A DNA stretch of 11,253 nucleotides, taken from NCBI GenBank assembly GCA_019693395.1, contig JAAMXP010003653.1:1-11253 (forward strand), given 5' to 3'. Position 1 is the stretch's first letter; every line of letters begins with the position of its first letter. Both the position numbers and the translations under genes were made by a program. The notes under the pieces were generated by a model, which saw only the letters and a program-made list of their open reading frames with translations, ran no database searches and was not told where the DNA came from. Of the stretch, positions 9,151 through 11,253 are shown one piece after another. The DNA comes from Ettlia oleoabundans (Eukaryota; Chlorophyta; Chlorophyceae; Chlamydomonadales).

Positions 9151-10155
9151 GGCGAATAGTATAAAACAGGCCCAGTGAAAGCAGGCGATGCTACAGCTTT
9201 GGACGGACCTTTCTTCTTTCCACCATGCACTGTTGAATACGATCGAACTGTGGGCACCTGGCATGTAATGGCCTATGATCTAAACCGATGTGAGCATGTA
9301 TATTGGGGAAAAGACTTACAGGGCCAGATTTGCTTCCTACGGCACGAAATGAGACAAATTGCTCAGCACACGTGGCAGGCTTGGGACTTGGGCCTAGAGC
9401 AAACACCAAGTGGTGGGTAATATGAGCAGACGTGCCGACATAGAGGTGGCAGAGAGTGACAGCCGCAGTGGCAGAGGGCTGGCAGCGCGTGCATGCACCA
9501 GTGACGGTGCTGTTGCAGTAGAGTACAGAGGGTATATGAAGCGGGGAGCGAGGCACTAACTCTGCAAAGCAGAGGTGACCGCCACAAGGTGCTATAGCAA
9601 TGGGAGCTGCTGCCAACAGCACTGGGAGTGGCAGCCCTGATGGCATGAAACGGACGATTAGGGGCTAATAGTAAATGGGGGCAGGACAGATGCAGGTAGC
9701 AAGGTGACTTGCCACAAGGGGCGGTCGGGGCAGCAAAAGGTGTGGGGCAGAGTTTGGCCATGGTGGGAGGGTGGGTGTAAGCTGTGCATGGGGGTCAAGG
9801 GTGAAGGGCGCACGCGCCCAGCCAACATGGCCGGAAAAAATTGCACTCGCGTGGTGCAAACAAGGAGGCTCGCAATCTTATTATGGGCAAGCCTAGCAAG
9901 TAGCGCCACACACAGTGGGCCTGAGGGCACTGGGAAAAAGAATGGGGCAAACAGAATGATAAGGGCGGAGGGCTGGCGCGGGCGGCGCAGCTTGAGAATG
10001 GCGGCAGCGAGCATAGCAGGCCCGCTTGACAGCGGCTGTGCCGGTTCAAAGCGGCACGAAAGAGATTGCAGTAACGCAAGATGCATGTACAGCTACACAC
10101 ACCACAATGCAACTCAACTTGCTATTTATGTTCCTGTCTTAGATCAACTGCTGTC
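9151..10155. other. Spacer between the condensin gene and the Gln-rich gene
   Basis: Both flanking genes are on the minus strand, so this should hold the condensin promoter and 5' UTR (left part) and the 3' UTR of the Gln-rich gene (right part). A TATAAAA string lies at 9160-9166 on the plus strand. A plus-strand open frame without an ATG at its start runs from 9175 to 9420 and is treated as a finding, not a gene. From 9420 to 10155 the plus strand is rich in GGCAG and GTGGCAG words and has no convincing exon. No RNA gene was recognised. Confidence 0.55.
9160..9166 (+). promoter_or_regulatory. TATA-like element at the condensin 5' end
   Basis: TATAAAA reads on the plus strand and TTTTATA on the minus strand, ending about ten bases before the chosen condensin ATG at 9150. 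It is too close to that ATG to serve it as a normal TATA box unless translation starts at the next in-frame ATG at 9126. It could instead serve plus-strand transcription, or be chance. Only the string is certain. Confidence 0.2.
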
Positions 10156-10160
10156 TTACA
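10156..10160 (-). terminator. TGTAA polyadenylation signal overlapping the stop codon of the Gln-rich gene
   Basis: On the minus strand the last codon ATG and the stop TAA together form ATGTAA, which contains TGTAA. The next minus-strand TGTAA downstream is at about 9316-9320. This repeats the arrangement seen at the GST stop (763-767). Its use as the polyadenylation signal is inferred from the chlorophyte consensus. Confidence 0.35.
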
Positions 10161-11253
10161 TCAACTGCTGGAGATGGAGGTGATGCTGCTGTTGCTGGTA
10201 CGGCTGCTGCTGAGGTGGCATCTGATGCTGATGTGGTGCATGCTGCTGACGCTGAATCAGCACCTGCTGCAGGTACTCTGCCAACCGCTGCTGCTGTGGC
10301 AGCAGCTCGGGGGCGCTTTCCAGGACCGGCGGCGCCACCAGCTGCTGCTGCTGCTGTGGAGGGTGCCCCTGTGGCGCCCCTTGAGGGTGTCCTTGGCCCT
10401 GCTGCTGCTGCAGCACACGCAGCAGCAGCGCACGTTTGTGCTGCTCAATACGCTGCCGCTCCTGCTCCTGCTGCTGCTCCTGCTGTGCCAGCATGCCAGT
10501 AAGCCAGCTCAACACATGCGCCAGGCTGTCGGCCGTCAGGCCCGGGGATGAGGCTGACGGCGGCGGACCTAGAGGGAGGGCTGCGGTAGCGGCCGCTGCC
10601 GACACATCCGCTGGCAGCTGATAGGCCGTCACGGAGCCTGGGCCAGCGGCGGTAGCAGGGGCTGATGAGGCCAGGCCTTGATGCTGGAAGCCGCTGTGCT
10701 GCTGCAGAGCAGGCGCTGAAGGCCCATGCGCAGCTAAAGCAGGGCCCAGCGCGGCAGCAGCCTGTTGGAGCAGGGAGGGGGGGGATTCAACAGCGCCCCG
10801 CATGGGCTGAGGGCGGAAGACGGGATGCGCTGCCGTGGCCACCAATCCAGAGCTTGACGGCTGGGGTGCATGGGCAGTCAGAGTGATCGGGCCAGGCGCC
10901 CGGCTGGCAGCTGCAAGTGCGGCAGAGGCGGGCTGTGGTGTGGGGCTGGTACTGCGGCTGGTGGGGGGAAGCTGCACGGCAGCTGCACTGCTTGCGGGGC
11001 TGCCGCTGCTGTGCATGTCGAGCAGGGCCCGCGCCGCCTCCTCTGCGTGGTTGGCCTGGGGGCGCCAGAAGGCGGAGGGGGCATGCTCGGGCGTGGGCGG
11101 CGCCGGCGCGGCGGCCTTGCTCCTACGCCCGACAGCGGTGCCCACGGGCCCGCTAGTCCCCTGTGGGGCGGCTTCTCCTGCTGTGTGAGCAGCGCCAGGT
11201 GGCAGCGCCGGAGCCTGGTGGCTGGCGGCCGCCGCCCCCGCGCGCCGCTTGGC
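10156..11253 (-). CDS. Gln/Ala/Pro-rich protein, C-terminal part, function unknown
   Basis: This frame is open from the right edge to a TAA at 10158-10156 and gives 365 residues; the start lies off the window. I do not recognise a family. The first 60 residues are Ala/Pro-rich with basic patches (KRRAG, GRRSKAAAP). A short ordered-looking stretch near residue 60 reads SAFWRPQANHAEEAARALLD. Long Ala/Pro/Ser linkers follow. The last 120 residues hold a probable helical or coiled-coil segment (LSWLTGML, then QQEQQQEQERQRIEQHKRAL) and several Gln runs ending in a Gln/His-rich tail. Such composition is common in algal transcription factors, mediator subunits and RNA-binding proteins, but no DNA- or RNA-binding domain is visible here. 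The reading frame is uninterrupted and follows the host codon style, so I think it is real and not a repeat artefact. Confidence 0.6.
   Translation of the reverse strand, partial: AKRRAGAAAASHQAPALPPGAAHTAGEAAPQGTSGPVGTAVGRRSKAAAPAPPTPEHAPSAFWRPQANHAEEAARALLDMHSSGSPASSAAAVQLPPTSRSTSPTPQPASAALAAASRAPGPITLTAHAPQPSSSGLVATAAHPVFRPQPMRGAVESPPSLLQQAAAALGPALAAHGPSAPALQQHSGFQHQGLASSAPATAAGPGSVTAYQLPADVSAAAATAALPLGPPPSASSPGLTADSLAHVLSWLTGMLAQQEQQQEQERQRIEQHKRALLLRVLQQQQGQGHPQGAPQGHPPQQQQQLVAPPVLESAPELLPQQQRLAEYLQQVLIQRQQHAPHQHQMPPQQQPYQQQQHHLHLQQLM

Noticed and set aside
9191..10112. Minus-strand frames of 105-151 codons in the spacer
   Set aside because: They are Cys/Pro/His-rich with no family resemblance and lie in the probable 3' UTR of the Gln-rich gene.
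10081..10551. 156-codon plus-strand frame of mostly Leu
   Set aside because: It is the antisense reading of the CAG (Gln) runs in the minus-strand gene; poly-Leu here is a repeat artefact.

Overview
The window looks like nuclear DNA of a green alga (core Chlorophyta). The evidence is GC-rich exons with strong Ala, Leu and Gln bias, clean GT-AG introns of about 200 to 350 bases, many CAG/CTG-type runs, long GT microsatellites, and TGTAA pentamers (the usual chlorophyte polyadenylation signal) at gene ends. The assignment rests on style and on protein resemblance judged by eye; no search was run.

Layout, left to right. (1) Positions 1-767, plus strand: the last two exons of a plant-type glutathione S-transferase, probably theta class. 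The window opens inside an upstream intron. (2) Positions 768-2877: a 2.1 kb convergent intergenic region with no convincing gene. It holds a degenerate 54-bp tandem repeat that starts inside the GST C-terminal codons, a CAGCACC-type minisatellite, and a long (TG)n/(GCGT)n tract. (3) Positions 2878-9150, minus strand: the main gene, a seven-exon model of 1583 codons plus stop. It is recognisable as the condensin I HEAT-repeat subunit CAP-D2 (Cnd1/NCAPD2 family). All six introns keep the frame. (4) Positions 9151-10155: the spacer between two minus-strand genes, presumably the CAP-D2 promoter and the 3' UTR of the next gene. It also contains an unexplained 81-codon plus-strand ORF. (5) Positions 10156-11253, minus strand: the C-terminal 365 codons of a Gln/Ala/Pro-rich protein that I do not recognise, running off the right edge.

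The three genes have no evident functional link: detoxification, chromosome condensation and an unknown, possibly regulatory, protein. This reads as ordinary algal nuclear genome, and I see no mobile system, defence island or biosynthetic cluster. The observations most worth checking are the in-frame duplication of the GST C-terminus into its 3' region, stop codons embedded in TGTAA signals in both flanking genes, low-complexity insertions inside the conserved Cnd1 domain, and a minisatellite shared by two noncoding places.
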